NCBI RefSeq assembly: GCF_001748365.1
Contig: NZ_BDHH01000001.1
Coordinates: 305,843 to 369,842, forward strand
Reading direction: 5' to 3'
Source: Fusibacter sp. 3D3
GTDB taxonomy: Bacteria; Bacillota; Clostridia; Peptostreptococcales; Acidaminobacteraceae
Length of the DNA stretch: 64,000 nt
The notes below the pieces were generated by a model. The model was not told the DNA's origin. It made no database searches and saw only the letters and a list, made by a program, of their open reading frames with translations. Shown here piece after piece: positions 26,017 through 39,477 of the stretch. The first letter of the stretch is position 1, and the number at the start of each line of letters is the position of its first letter. The translations under genes were made by a program, and so were the position numbers.

Positions 26017-26028
26017 GCTAGAGTCATG

Positions 26029-26445
26029 TTATTTATTTTCGTAAAGTCTCATACGATTGATCGCTCTTTCAAGCGCTGCTTTTGCTCTTGCGACGTCAAC
26101 GTCTTTGTTTTCCACTTTGTGAATATGAAGTCTGTGTTCTGCACGTTCTTTGGCTTTTGCAGCACGATCGACATCAATCTCATCTGACCATTCAGCAGAA
26201 TCTGTGATAATCGTCACCTTTTCATCATTTACGATGACAAAGCCTTCAGTACAAGCAGCCCATCTAAATGCGCCATTTTCCTGCTTCACACGGATGCTTC
26301 CTACTCTCAGTGGCGCGACAAGAGGCTCGTGGTCATGTAAAATTCCAAAATCTCCTTCAGTTGTTCTCACAATCGCCATCTCTGTTGCATCTGCAAAAAA
26401 GACACGGTCAGGTGTCACAACTTCAAGATTGAATTTTTTGCCCAT
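26029..26445 (-). CDS. atpC: F1 ATP synthase epsilon subunit
   Basis: 138 residues. The N-terminal beta sandwich (VVTPDRVFFADATEMAIVRT, then GDFGILHDHEPLVAPL) and C-terminal helical hairpin are typical. It forms the rotor foot with gamma and can inhibit hydrolysis. It is the last gene of the operon, 14 bp after atpD. Confidence 0.95.
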   Translation of the reverse strand: MGKKFNLEVVTPDRVFFADATEMAIVRTTEGDFGILHDHEPLVAPLRVGSIRVKQENGAFRWAACTEGFVIVNDEKVTIITDSAEWSDEIDVDRAAKAKERAEHRLHIHKVENKDVDVARAKAALERAINRMRLYENK

Positions 26446-26459
26446 TCGCTACACCTCCA

Positions 26460-27869
<1,410 letters not shown>

Positions 27870-27895
27870 TCACTCCCTTTCAATCGAATTTCGAG

Positions 27896-28753
27896 TTATT
27901 TAAGTGCCTCTGCACCACTTACGATTTCTGAAATCTCTTGCGTAATAGCTGCCTGACGAGCTTGGTTGTAAAAGAGTGATAATTCATCGATAATGTCTAC
28001 TGCATTATCTGATGCACTTTCCATTGCAACTCTACGAGCTGCTTGCTCCGAGGCTGACGACTCTATTAGTCCACCATAAATTGTACTCTCAACGTATTTG
28101 GGAATCACGTATTTAAGCACTTCTTCAGCAGATGGTTCATAGTTGATAAATTCATCAGATGTTACTTTTTCACTTGAGTGATCGTGCTCAATTGGCAATA
28201 ATTGAATCAATTCAGGTGCTTGTGAAATCGTACTTACAAATCTTGTATATATAAATTTCACTGCATCGACTTCTCCAGAATCAAACATACTCATGGCTTT
28301 TTTTGAAATTTGAGCTGCATCAAAATACTCAGGTTTCTCTGATATGCCTAAAAAATAATCTTCAATCTCATAACCGTAACGGTTAATGATGTCAAATGCT
28401 TTTTTACCAATTGTGATGAATTTGGCATCTTTTATATCTTCTACTTCACTTATCGCTTTTTTGATAGCATTGATATTATAGCCACCACATAAACCGCGGT
28501 CACCAGCAATGACAATATATAATGTCTTTTTGATTTCGCGACCTGCCACATAGCTCATGCGAATACTCTTGTCTTCGCTGAGAATATCTTGAACCGCTTG
28601 CTTAACCGTTTCAAAATAGGGCTTCGTGATGTCCATTTTACTTCTTGCTCTTCTAAGCTTTGCAGTCGATACTAATTCCATTGCCTTGGTGATCTGCATG
28701 GTGCTATTAACGCTTCGTATCTTACGCTTAATATCGCGCATGTTACCTGCCAT
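27896..28753 (-). CDS. atpG: F1 ATP synthase gamma subunit
   Basis: 285 residues. The N-terminal helix IKRKIRSVNSTMQITKAMEL and the C-terminal helix with ARQAAITQEISEIVSGA form the coiled-coil rotor shaft. GDRGLCGGYN is the family signature. It lies between atpA and atpD as usual. Confidence 0.97.
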   Translation of the reverse strand: MAGNMRDIKRKIRSVNSTMQITKAMELVSTAKLRRARSKMDITKPYFETVKQAVQDILSEDKSIRMSYVAGREIKKTLYIVIAGDRGLCGGYNINAIKKAISEVEDIKDAKFITIGKKAFDIINRYGYEIEDYFLGISEKPEYFDAAQISKKAMSMFDSGEVDAVKFIYTRFVSTISQAPELIQLLPIEHDHSSEKVTSDEFINYEPSAEEVLKYVIPKYVESTIYGGLIESSASEQAARRVAMESASDNAVDIIDELSLFYNQARQAAITQEISEIVSGAEALK

Positions 28754-28777
28754 TATTAGTCCCTCCTACAAGGAAGT

Positions 28778-30835
<2,058 letters not shown>

Positions 30836-30848
<13 letters not shown>

Positions 30849-31369
30849 TGAACTTCACCCACTTCATTGATGAACTTATTAATAAGTTCTCGATGGTCGG
30901 CTTCGTTAAGATCCTTTTCAACTACTCTTGAAGCTGCCATGATCGTAAGTTCAGATATTTGATCTTTTAACTCATTCACCGCTTTAATTCTTTCTCTTTC
31001 AAGCTCTCTATGTGCATTTAACTTCATTGCATCCACTTCAGTTTCTGCTGTTTTAACGATTTCAAAGGCTCTGTTTTCAGCACGTAAAGTATGCTTCTTG
31101 ACAATTTCCTTCCCTTCATCTTCAGCTGTTTGAAGTCTTGCTTCGTAGTCTGCTTTAAGCTGATTAGCTTCATCTTCCAGACGCTGAGCAACCGCAATCT
31201 GTTCTTTGATTTCCGCTTCTCGGTTCTGCATAAAAGCCGTCACAGGACCAAATAAAAACTTTCTGAGAATTAAAAATAGGATGAATGTATTGATTAACTG
31301 AAACCAAAATGTCGCGCTGATCTCGACAAGACCAAGGCGCAAATTTGCAGTTACGAGTTCTATACCCAT
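30836..31369 (-). CDS. atpF: ATP synthase b subunit
   Basis: 177 residues. One membrane helix (about 17-40) is followed by a long charged coiled coil (about 50-150). This is the peripheral stalk. Only one b gene is present, so the stalk should be a homodimer. Confidence 0.95.
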
Positions 31370-31410
31370 GTTGATCCTCCTTTACAAGGATTTTAATCCT
31401 ATTTTTTTGA

Positions 31411-31737
<327 letters not shown>

Positions 31738-31741
31738 CTAT

Positions 31742-32314
<573 letters not shown>

Positions 32315-33016
32315 TTACTCCATTGCACCTGAAATAAATACCATGGTTAGCATTGTAAAGATAAATGACTGAAGTAATCCAGCAAATAAATCAAAATAAA
32401 TATGAAGTACAGCTGGTACACCTGCTTGCAAAAGCGGCACAGTCAAGCCGAGCAGTGAGTTTGTAAACGCGCCTAACGCACCATAGAGCAAAGTCATTAT
32501 AATGACGCCTGCTGTTATGTTACCAAATAGACGGAAACCAAGAGATATTGGATTTGCAAGTTCACCAATGATATTAAGTGGTAATAAAAACGGCATTGGC
32601 TCTAAAAATCCCTTTCCATATCCCCCTAGTCCTTTTGATTTCATCCCGAAAAACTGCGTGAGTACAAATGTTGCGATCGATAGACACATGGTCGTGTTAA
32701 GATCAGCAGTTGGCGGTCTAAATCCGAATAATCCAATGATGTTAGAGATGCCAATAAAGAGTAACAAAGTTCCTACATAAGGTGCAAATGCTGCATTTTT
32801 CTCCCCCATGTTTTGCTTCGTCATATTATTGATGATTCCAACCAGTTGTTCTACCACGAGTTGTATGCCTGATGCTTCTCTCTTCATGTTGCGCGTCACT
32901 GCAATTGAAAATACAAGAAGTACAAACATGATAAACCAGGTAACTGTTACTGTTTCAGTAACGGATATACCCATAATGTCAAATACAATGCGTGGTCCAA
33001 AACCTTCATCGCCCAC
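32315..33016 (-). CDS. atpB: ATP synthase a subunit
   Basis: About 233 residues. The GGAGG site directly touches an ATG at 33025, too close for use, so I prefer the in-frame GTG at 33016, nine bases further on. Five to six membrane helices and the helix with GELANPISLGFRLFGN, containing the essential stator arginine, are visible. It forms the ion half-channels against the c ring. It overlaps the end of atpI. Confidence 0.92.
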   Translation of the reverse strand: MGDEGFGPRIVFDIMGISVTETVTVTWFIMFVLLVFSIAVTRNMKREASGIQLVVEQLVGIINNMTKQNMGEKNAAFAPYVGTLLLFIGISNIIGLFGFRPPTADLNTTMCLSIATFVLTQFFGMKSKGLGGYGKGFLEPMPFLLPLNIIGELANPISLGFRLFGNITAGVIIMTLLYGALGAFTNSLLGLTVPLLQAGVPAVLHIYFDLFAGLLQSFIFTMLTMVFISGAME

Positions 33017-33437
33017 TAGGTTCATCCTCCTTTCTTTTAAAAATGTTTTGGTAATAGTGCTTATCATTAAAAAGATTGGTAGCTAAGATGATAAATTTGA
33101 TCATTATAAGACCCACTATGGTCCCAATGACATTTATATAAGGTGCAACAATGGAGACGAAAATCACCACAGCTGTCACGATATATCTAAGGAAGTATTT
33201 TGTGGTTGCAAAAGTTTGTGCTTTTGCAGGGGGCATTGTAACCGCCCTTTTAAGCGTTACTGCGAGTTCTTTAAAATTAAGTGCGCTCACGGCAGAACCA
33301 AAGACGAGTCCTACTATAAAGGGTATGGGCTCGTCCACTAAAAAAAAGCTTAAAATCATAATGGCTATATCAGCAAATAGCATATACTTAATAATACTAT
33401 TTTCTAAGTTTTTCAATGTCTTTTGCGTGTTCAACAT
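33006..33437 (-). CDS. atpI: ATP synthase subunit I (AtpI)
   Basis: 143 residues with four hydrophobic segments. It matches the position and shape of AtpI, a non-structural membrane protein thought to help assemble the c ring, a task of special interest with two different c subunits. It overlaps the start of atpB. Confidence 0.8.
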   Translation of the reverse strand: MLNTQKTLKNLENSIIKYMLFADIAIMILSFFLVDEPIPFIVGLVFGSAVSALNFKELAVTLKRAVTMPPAKAQTFATTKYFLRYIVTAVVIFVSIVAPYINVIGTIVGLIMIKFIILATNLFNDKHYYQNIFKRKEDEPSGR

Positions 33438-33521
33438 TTAAAATCCCCTATCTCAAGTTCAAATCACCATTTTATTATATCACTATTCAAAATAAATGTA
33501 ACACTCACAATGACATAAATA

Positions 33522-33893
33522 TTATTCTTTCTGTTTTGAAATTTCCTCTTGATCGGCATTAGCCTCATCTGCTTCTAAAGTGTCTAGGTCAAGCTCTTGT
33601 TCCAAATGCCGTTGCTCTTGATGCTTTTCTTTGGCATACTGCTCTACCTGTGTGCGTGCAGTGTAATCATTTTTATATTCCTTTGACTTCGTCGTTGCAA
33701 GTTTCATCAAGTTTCTAAACGATGCTCCTACACCCAGAACAATCATAATGATTAAAAATAGGGGGGTAGTGCCAAAATGGTCATCCAAAAAATCACCTGC
33801 AAAGACCCCAAATCCAATGGGCACAATCATCATGATCCCCACTTGTGAAATAAGCGCTAGATTTTCCATTGTACTTTTCGTCGTCTTTTTCAT
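33522..33893 (-). CDS. atpZ: AtpZ-like F0F1-ATPase accessory membrane protein
   Basis: 123 residues from the ATG at 33893, which has GGAGG 5 nt upstream. Longer in-frame starts lack it. Two helices (about 14-36 and 45-65) with GFGVFAGDFLDDHFGT between them match AtpZ, and the C-terminal half is charged and Glu/Gln-rich. AtpZ with AtpI has been linked to ion uptake or assembly. It opens the atp operon, 84 bp before atpI. Confidence 0.82.
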   Translation of the reverse strand: MKKTTKSTMENLALISQVGIMMIVPIGFGVFAGDFLDDHFGTTPLFLIIMIVLGVGASFRNLMKLATTKSKEYKNDYTARTQVEQYAKEKHQEQRHLEQELDLDTLEADEANADQEEISKQKE

Positions 33894-33942
33894 ATAGACC
33901 TCCAATGGCTTCATTATACCCAAACACCTAAAATCTTAGACA

Positions 33943-33972
33943 ATTATATCACAAATTATTACTGTTCGTTAA
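33943..33972 (-). promoter_or_regulatory. Candidate atp operon promoter
   Basis: Minus strand TTAACG (33972-33967), 18-nt spacer, TATAAT (33948-33943), about 50 bp upstream of atpZ. The -10 is good and the -35 weak. Confidence 0.45.
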
Positions 33973-33987
33973 TATTTTAATAATAAA

Positions 33988-34015
33988 ATGGGCACAATAC
34001 TAGTATCGCGCCCAT
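33988..34015 (-). terminator. Terminator of the CoA-transferase genes
   Basis: ATGGGC (33988) and GCCCAT (34015) end a nearly continuous 13-bp stem with G:U pairs. TTTATT follows on the minus strand. Confidence 0.6.
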
Positions 34016-34078
34016 AGAATTTAAAAACACTCTCAAAAATTCATCATTTTCTGTCTTTATCTGTAATTGCTTGACAAA

Positions 34079-34732
34079 CTATAAACACATTTTTTTGAGA
34101 TCAGGCGCAATAATGAGTTTTGCAGAGGTCGCCGCTTGGACTTCCTCAACCGATAAATCGGGATGGATTTCTTTTAAAACCAACCCTTTTGCCGTCACTT
34201 CCATTACACCCATTTCAGTTATAATTAAGTTAACTTGCCCTTTAGCCGTAAGTGGCAAAGTACATTCTTCTAGTATTTTAATATCACCTTTAGCCGTATG
34301 CGTCATGGCAACGATTACTTTTTTGGCCCCAGTGACAAGGTCCATAGCGCCACCCATGCCAGGCACTTTCTTACCAGGAATCATCCAATTCGCAAGATTT
34401 CCCTTTGCATCTACCTGTAACGCACCTAGTACAGTACAATCCAAGTGTCCGCCTCTGATGATGGCGAAACTCATAGCACTGTCGAAAAATGCAGCACCCG
34501 GTAACACTGATGAAGGTAAGCCTCCAGCATTTACTAGGTTTTCAATTTCTGCGCCCGTTTCTGGTGCATTTCCCATGCCTATGAAACCATTTTCAGATTG
34601 AAACGTGACATCAATGCCCTCTGGTACGAAGTTTGCAACAAGTGTTGGCAGTCCAATTCCAAGATTCACGAGATCACCATCATTTAATTCCATAGCGACT
34701 CTTTTTGCAATAATCGTTTTAACATCAGCCAT
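34079..34732 (-). CDS. ctfB: CoA-transferase subunit B
   Basis: 217 residues. The catalytic glutamate lies in QSENGFIGMG (Glu47), and GIGLPT precedes it. With subunit A it moves CoA between short-chain acids such as acetate, butyrate or acetoacetate. The donor and acceptor cannot be read from sequence. It overlaps subunit A by one base. Confidence 0.92.
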   Translation of the reverse strand: MADVKTIIAKRVAMELNDGDLVNLGIGLPTLVANFVPEGIDVTFQSENGFIGMGNAPETGAEIENLVNAGGLPSSVLPGAAFFDSAMSFAIIRGGHLDCTVLGALQVDAKGNLANWMIPGKKVPGMGGAMDLVTGAKKVIVAMTHTAKGDIKILEECTLPLTAKGQVNLIITEMGVMEVTAKGLVLKEIHPDLSVEEVQAATSAKLIIAPDLKKMCL

Positions 34733-35385
34733 TATTTCGCCCCCTTTACAATATAGTTGACGAAAATATGAGGTGTCATGACCTGATCTGGGTCAATGCT
34801 GCCCACTTCAACGATTTCATCAGCCTCCACAATCACAGTATCTGCTGCCATCGCCATTAAAGGATTGAAATTACGTGCAGCCTTATCGAAAACACAATTG
34901 CCTTTTCGATCGACTTTTGATGCTCTTATGATTGCAATATCGGCTCTTATTGGTTTTTCAAGGATAAAAGTTTTACCATCCACAACCACTTTCTCTTTGC
35001 CTTCTTCTACAATCGTTCCAAGGCCCGTTGGCGTTAATACGCCACCAAGACCCGCACCGCCAGCTCTCACTTGCTCTGCTAATGTCCCCTGTGGCACCAG
35101 CACAACATCAAGCTCGCCTGCATTCATTTGTCTTCCAGTTTCAGGATTTGTTCCAATGTGAGAAACAATGACCTTACTTACATTTTTTCCAACTACGAGC
35201 TTTCCGATATTTTGATCTGGAAAACTGGTGTCATTGGCAACCACCGCTAAATTGCGTATGCCCTTTTCAATGATTTTGTCTACAAGTAAATCCGGAGAAC
35301 CGGTTCCCAAGAAGCCACCTATCATGACAGTCATACCATCACTAATTTTGGATACTGCTTCTTCAAGCGTAATTATTTTCTCCAA
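34732..35385 (-). CDS. ctfA: CoA-transferase subunit A
   Basis: 217 residues. DGMTVMIGGFLGTGSPD near 16-32 is the CoA-binding region, and GTNPETGRQMNAGEL and QGTLAEQVRAGGAGLGG are typical of AtoD/CtfA. It forms the hetero-oligomer with CtfB and probably takes part in fermentative acid exchange. Confidence 0.92.
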   Translation of the reverse strand: MEKIITLEEAVSKISDGMTVMIGGFLGTGSPDLLVDKIIEKGIRNLAVVANDTSFPDQNIGKLVVGKNVSKVIVSHIGTNPETGRQMNAGELDVVLVPQGTLAEQVRAGGAGLGGVLTPTGLGTIVEEGKEKVVVDGKTFILEKPIRADIAIIRASKVDRKGNCVFDKAARNFNPLMAMAADTVIVEADEIVEVGSIDPDQVMTPHIFVNYIVKGAK

Positions 35386-35404
35386 AACTTACACCTCCCT
35401 ATAA

Positions 35405-35434
35405 AGTTTTGAGTGTTTGACCACTCTTAAAATC
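35405..35434 (-). terminator. Weak terminator after wecB
   Basis: GAGTG/CACTC with outer TTTT/AAAA arms and a TTTAT tail on the minus strand. It lies in the 87-bp gap before ctfA. Confidence 0.4.
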
Positions 35435-35472
35435 CCTATGCTTAGGATACCATAAATTTTGAAGAAATTAAA

Positions 35473-36594
35473 TTATAACTTATAAGAAAATTGTGCTTTT
35501 ATTGCATCGACGATGCGCAAACAGGCCTTGCCATCACCATATGGATTCACTGCTTCTGCCATTTTTAAATAAGCACTTTCATCTAAGAGCAGTTTTTCTG
35601 TGAGCTCTATGATGGCGTTTTTATCCACGCCCGCAATGATCACTGTCCCCGCTTCCACAGCTTCTGGCCTCTCTGTCTCTGTCCTGAGCACCACCACAGG
35701 CTTGCCGAGTGCTGGCGCTTCTTCTTGAATACCACCTGAATCTGTCAAGATGATATCTACTTTGGCCTGTAGATTTGCAAAGGGTTCGTAATCGAGTGGT
35801 TCGATCATGTGAATTCTCTCCACATCTTTTAGATGTTTATTGGCAATTGCTCTGACCGCTGGATTGAGATGAATCGGAAATATAACTTGTATGCCCTCAT
35901 TGCGATCTACAATCGCTCTAATGGCACCAAAAATATTTTCCATGGGCTCACCTAAATTTTCTCTTCGATGTGCAGTCAGTAAAATGGTTTTATAGCGCTC
36001 ATAATCCATCTGATTGAGGACATCATCTTCAAATCGGTAATCCTCTTTTATAACCATTTTTAGAGCATCTATAACCGTATTCCCTGTTTTCACGATTAGG
36101 GTTTCATCAACGCCTTCATTTTTTAAATTCACCACATTGCCCTCAGTTGCAGCGAAATGCATGACTGCAATTCGGCTCGTTAAGCTTCTATTCATCTCTT
36201 CAGGAAAAGGGCTGTAAATGTTATGACTTCTGAGACCAGCTTCTACATGCCCCACAGGAATTTGTGCATAAAATGCTGCAAGCGCACCTGCAAATGTGGT
36301 CGTTGTATCCCCATGCACCAAGATGAGATCAGGCGTTTCTGATTTGAGAACAGATTCAATCCCCTTTAATACTCTTGATGTGATGTCGCTCAATGTTTGA
36401 CCCTTGGCCATGATGTTCAAATCATGCTTAGGCGTGATCTGGAAAAGTTCAAGCACTTGATCTAGCATCTCTCTATGCTGGGCGGTCACACATACGATGG
36501 ATTCGATTTGAGCATCTGCCTCTAGTGCTTTTACAAGCGGTGCCATTTTAATGGCTTCTGGTCTTGTTCCGAAAATAGTCATTACTTTAATCAT
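35473..36594 (-). CDS. wecB: UDP-N-acetylglucosamine 2-epimerase (non-hydrolysing)
   Basis: 373 residues, the usual length. It makes UDP-ManNAc for cell-wall polymer or capsule synthesis. FGTRPEAIKMAPL at the N-terminus, HVEAGLRSHN and the DSGGIQEEAPALGKPV nucleotide-binding loop are family signatures. It follows tagO after a terminator. Confidence 0.96.
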   Translation of the reverse strand: MIKVMTIFGTRPEAIKMAPLVKALEADAQIESIVCVTAQHREMLDQVLELFQITPKHDLNIMAKGQTLSDITSRVLKGIESVLKSETPDLILVHGDTTTTFAGALAAFYAQIPVGHVEAGLRSHNIYSPFPEEMNRSLTSRIAVMHFAATEGNVVNLKNEGVDETLIVKTGNTVIDALKMVIKEDYRFEDDVLNQMDYERYKTILLTAHRRENLGEPMENIFGAIRAIVDRNEGIQVIFPIHLNPAVRAIANKHLKDVERIHMIEPLDYEPFANLQAKVDIILTDSGGIQEEAPALGKPVVVLRTETERPEAVEAGTVIIAGVDKNAIIELTEKLLLDESAYLKMAEAVNPYGDGKACLRIVDAIKAQFSYKL

Positions 36595-36680
36595 ATGTCC
36601 TCCAATATAAAGTCATCGTCTGCGCATTATTTTGTGAAGTCGTGCACGCCTTTGATCTGAACGAAACGCACGATATGGAT

Positions 36681-36708
36681 TAAAAGCCTCCGATGCACTC
36701 GAAGGCTT
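36681..36708 (-). terminator. Terminator after tagO
   Basis: A 10-bp stem (36684-36693 with 36699-36708, one G:U) followed by TTTTA on the minus strand. Confidence 0.65.
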
Positions 36709-36737
36709 ATTAATAAATGATTCTCATAAGTTATTTT

Positions 36738-37784
36738 TTATTTAGATTCCACTGTGACCTGTTCAGCTTCTTTCTCAATTTCTTTCACTTTATTCAGAGG
36801 GATAAAGACCACCACTGCTGCAAGCGTCAAAAGAATACCCGCGCCAATGAGCTCCCCTTTGAGTAGAGCAATCGCACCGGCTCCCATAAGGGCACCGATT
36901 AAGTAGATCGACAACACTGCTTTTCTTTGATTGTAACCAATTGAAAGAAAGCGATGGTGCAAATGGCCCTTATCTGCCTCCATGATCGGTCTCTTGTTGA
37001 TCAACCGTCTCACAATGGCAAAAGCCGTATCGAATATAGGCACCCCTAGAGCAATGATAGGAACGACAACCGTAAGTGCAGTTGCCCCTTTAAGGGCACC
37101 CTCAATCGAAATCGCCGACAAAACAAGGCCAAGGAAAAGTGCGCCAGCATCCCCCATAAAAATCTTAGCGGGATTAAAGTTGTAAGGTAAAAACCCTAAA
37201 GAACTGCCCGCTAAAATTAAAGTGATGGTTGCCGCATCATATCTATGATTGATGAAGGCAATATAACCCAGTGTGATCGCCGCAATAGCGGATATGCCTG
37301 CCGCAAGACCATCTAATCCATCAATGAGGTTCACCGTATTTGTAACGCCTACGATCCATATGATGGATACAGGAATTGAAAACATACCAAAATAAATATA
37401 CTCTGACGAGCCAAAAAAGTTCGTCAAAAAGTTAATTTCAAAACCAGAAAAAACGAGTATTGAAGCTGCAACGAACTGCATAAAAAGCTTTGTCTTTGCG
37501 CCAAGTGGTCTGACATCATCCACCATACCTGTTACAAGCACAACAATAGAGCCCATAAATAATCCAAACAGTTTAGTTGTATGAATATCTGAAAACAGAA
37601 ACATACTGACAAAAAAACCTGTAAAAATAGCAACCCCACCCCATAGTGGAATAGGTTTATTATGCACACGTCGATCATCTTTAGGAATATCTATCGCACC
37701 AAATCTATGTGCCATTTTAATGACGAGTGGCGTACATAGAAAACTAATAACGCCTGCTAACAAAGCTGATATATACATATCCAT
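36738..37784 (-). CDS. tagO: Undecaprenyl-phosphate GlcNAc-1-phosphate transferase
   Basis: 348 residues with about ten membrane helices. MVDDVRPLGAKTK, NLIDGLDGLAAG and FMGDAGALFLG carry the Mg and substrate residues of the MraY/WecA superfamily. It starts teichoic-acid or other envelope glycan synthesis on the lipid carrier, the partner step to wecB next door. Confidence 0.92.
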   Translation of the reverse strand: MDMYISALLAGVISFLCTPLVIKMAHRFGAIDIPKDDRRVHNKPIPLWGGVAIFTGFFVSMFLFSDIHTTKLFGLFMGSIVVLVTGMVDDVRPLGAKTKLFMQFVAASILVFSGFEINFLTNFFGSSEYIYFGMFSIPVSIIWIVGVTNTVNLIDGLDGLAAGISAIAAITLGYIAFINHRYDAATITLILAGSSLGFLPYNFNPAKIFMGDAGALFLGLVLSAISIEGALKGATALTVVVPIIALGVPIFDTAFAIVRRLINKRPIMEADKGHLHHRFLSIGYNQRKAVLSIYLIGALMGAGAIALLKGELIGAGILLTLAAVVVFIPLNKVKEIEKEAEQVTVESK

Positions 37785-37822
37785 TACACCTCTTTTTAAA
37801 AGACCCTTTCTGGATAATTAAA

Positions 37823-38311
37823 CTAATATCCAACATGATTTTCAAGGGAATCATCATAGTAGATCCAATCACACACATCAATTGCCCTAAATGTATTGAC
37901 ATCATCCCTAATGACAACTCTTTTGATACCTGAATTTATAATCAATTTCTTACACATTGCACATGAATTGGCTTCCATCACATAATTTTTGTGAGTTCTT
38001 TCCATACCGACCAAATACAGCGTTGCACCTATCATGTCCCGTCTTGAAGCGGATATAATCGCATTAGCCTCAGCATGAACTGACCTACATTTTTCATAGC
38101 GCTCACCTCTGGGAATATTGAGCTTTTCTCTAACGCAAACACCCACATCAATACAATTTTTACGATCTCTCGGTGCACCCGAATAGCCTGTAGCAATGAT
38201 CTCATCTTCATTTACGATAATGGCTCCAAAATTTCTTCTAAGGCAAGTCCCACGTTCAGCAACTGCCTGTGCAATGTCGAGGTAGTAGTTCATTTTATCT
38301 TTTCTAAGCAT
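37823..38311 (-). CDS. Deoxycytidylate (dCMP) deaminase
   Basis: About 162 residues from the ATG at 38311, which has GGGGA upstream. An ATG at 38329 is also in frame but lacks a ribosome-binding site. The zinc motif is HAEANAI with CAMCKK, and a TGYSGAPR loop precedes them. It converts dCMP to dUMP for thymidylate synthesis. It resembles ComEB proteins. It lies just after upp. Confidence 0.9.
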   Translation of the reverse strand: MLRKDKMNYYLDIAQAVAERGTCLRRNFGAIIVNEDEIIATGYSGAPRDRKNCIDVGVCVREKLNIPRGERYEKCRSVHAEANAIISASRRDMIGATLYLVGMERTHKNYVMEANSCAMCKKLIINSGIKRVVIRDDVNTFRAIDVCDWIYYDDSLENHVGY

Positions 38312-38332
38312 AATGTCCCCAACTTTCATGGA

Positions 38333-38962
38333 CTACTTCGTACCAAACAATCTATCTCCAGCATCGCCAAGACCTGGGACGATATAAGCGTGGTCATTTA
38401 ATTTTTCATCAATCGCTGCAATGTAGATGTCCACATCAGGATGAGTCTTTTGAACTGCGGCAATACCTTCTGGACAACCGATTAGGCAAACCAATTTGAT
38501 ACTTGCTGCACCTTTATTTTTAATAAATTGGATAGCAGCATTTGCAGAACCGCCTGTAGCAAGCATAGGATCCACAACAATCAAATCTCTTTCATTGACA
38601 TCTGTTGGGAGCTTACAATAGTATTCAACAGGTTCCAAAGTTTCTGGGTCTCTATAGAGCCCTATATGACCCACCTTAGCTGCTGGTAAAAGATTTAAGA
38701 AGCCATCCACCATGCCTAAGCCCGCTCTTAAGATTGGAATAATCCCCACTTTCCTACCCGATAACATTTTTGTAACCATGTTGCAGATAGGCGTTTCAAT
38801 TTCAACCTCTTGTAGAGGCAAATCACGTGTTACCTCAAATGCCATCAACATCGAAATTTCTTTTACAAGTTCTCTAAACTCTTTTGAACCTGTATTTTTA
38901 TCTCTAATCAAGCTCAGCTTATGCTGTATTAAGGGATGATTCATCTCGAATACTTTACTCAT
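38333..38962 (-). CDS. upp: Uracil phosphoribosyltransferase
   Basis: 209 residues. It salvages uracil with PRPP to [18 protein letters not shown] is the PRPP-binding loop, and [14 protein letters not shown] is the uracil-binding C-terminus. No PyrR-type attenuator is visible upstream. Confidence 0.97.
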   Translation of the reverse strand: MSKVFEMNHPLIQHKLSLIRDKNTGSKEFRELVKEISMLMAFEVTRDLPLQEVEIETPICNMVTKMLSGRKVGIIPILRAGLGMVDGFLNLLPAAKVGHIGLYRDPETLEPVEYYCKLPTDVNERDLIVVDPMLATGGSANAAIQFIKNKGAASIKLVCLIGCPEGIAAVQKTHPDVDIYIAAIDEKLNDHAYIVPGLGDAGDRLFGTK

Positions 38963-38973
38963 TTTCCACCTCT

Positions 38974-39420
38974 TTATAATTTTTCTGATTCTATTTTCTT
39001 AATTTTACCAACTCTAAGCGCATGTCTTCCGCCTTCGAATTCTGAATCAAAGAAGGCATCAATAATCTTAAGGGCTAACCCTTCACCAACCACACGTGCA
39101 CCCAGTGCTACGATATTGGCATTATTGTGCTTTCTTGCCATCTCCGCACTGAAAGTATCACTTACAGGTGCTGCAATAATACCTCTCACCTTATTGGCCG
39201 CAATGGAAATTCCAAGTCCCGTGCCACAAATCAGAACACCTAGTTCAAAGTCTCCCTCTACAATTGCTTCTGATACTTTAAGCGCATAATCTGGATAATC
39301 GCAAGAGTCTGCTGTATACGCTCCGAAATCCTTCACTTCATATCCTTTAGATTGCAAATGCTTAATGACTGCATCTTTTAAGATCAAACCACCATGATCT
39401 GAACCGACTGCCACCTTCAT
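38974..39420 (-). CDS. rpiB: Ribose-5-phosphate isomerase B
   Basis: 148 residues. SDHGG (7-11) and the catalytic-cysteine loop [18 protein letters not shown] are intact. It interconverts ribose 5-phosphate and ribulose 5-phosphate. Promoter signals lie just upstream, and upp follows after 11 bp. Confidence 0.95.
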   Translation of the reverse strand: MKVAVGSDHGGLILKDAVIKHLQSKGYEVKDFGAYTADSCDYPDYALKVSEAIVEGDFELGVLICGTGLGISIAANKVRGIIAAPVSDTFSAEMARKHNNANIVALGARVVGEGLALKIIDAFFDSEFEGGRHALRVGKIKKIESEKL

Positions 39421-39447
39421 GAGGCACCTCCATTTTTATTCCTATCT

Positions 39448-39476
39448 ATTATAAGATTTTGAATACTAAATTGCAA
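39448..39476 (-). promoter_or_regulatory. Sigma-A promoter of rpiB-upp
   Basis: Minus strand TTGCAA (39476-39471), 17-nt spacer, TATAAT (39453-39448), 28 bp before the rpiB start. Confidence 0.7.
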
Positions 39477-39477
39477 A

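Noticed and set aside
25475-26044. Open frame of 189 codons (and a second of 134) through the 69-bp array
   Set aside because: Its repeats come only from a unit length divisible by three. It starts at a TTG inside the gntR promoter region, has no ribosome-binding site and shows no codon bias of a gene.
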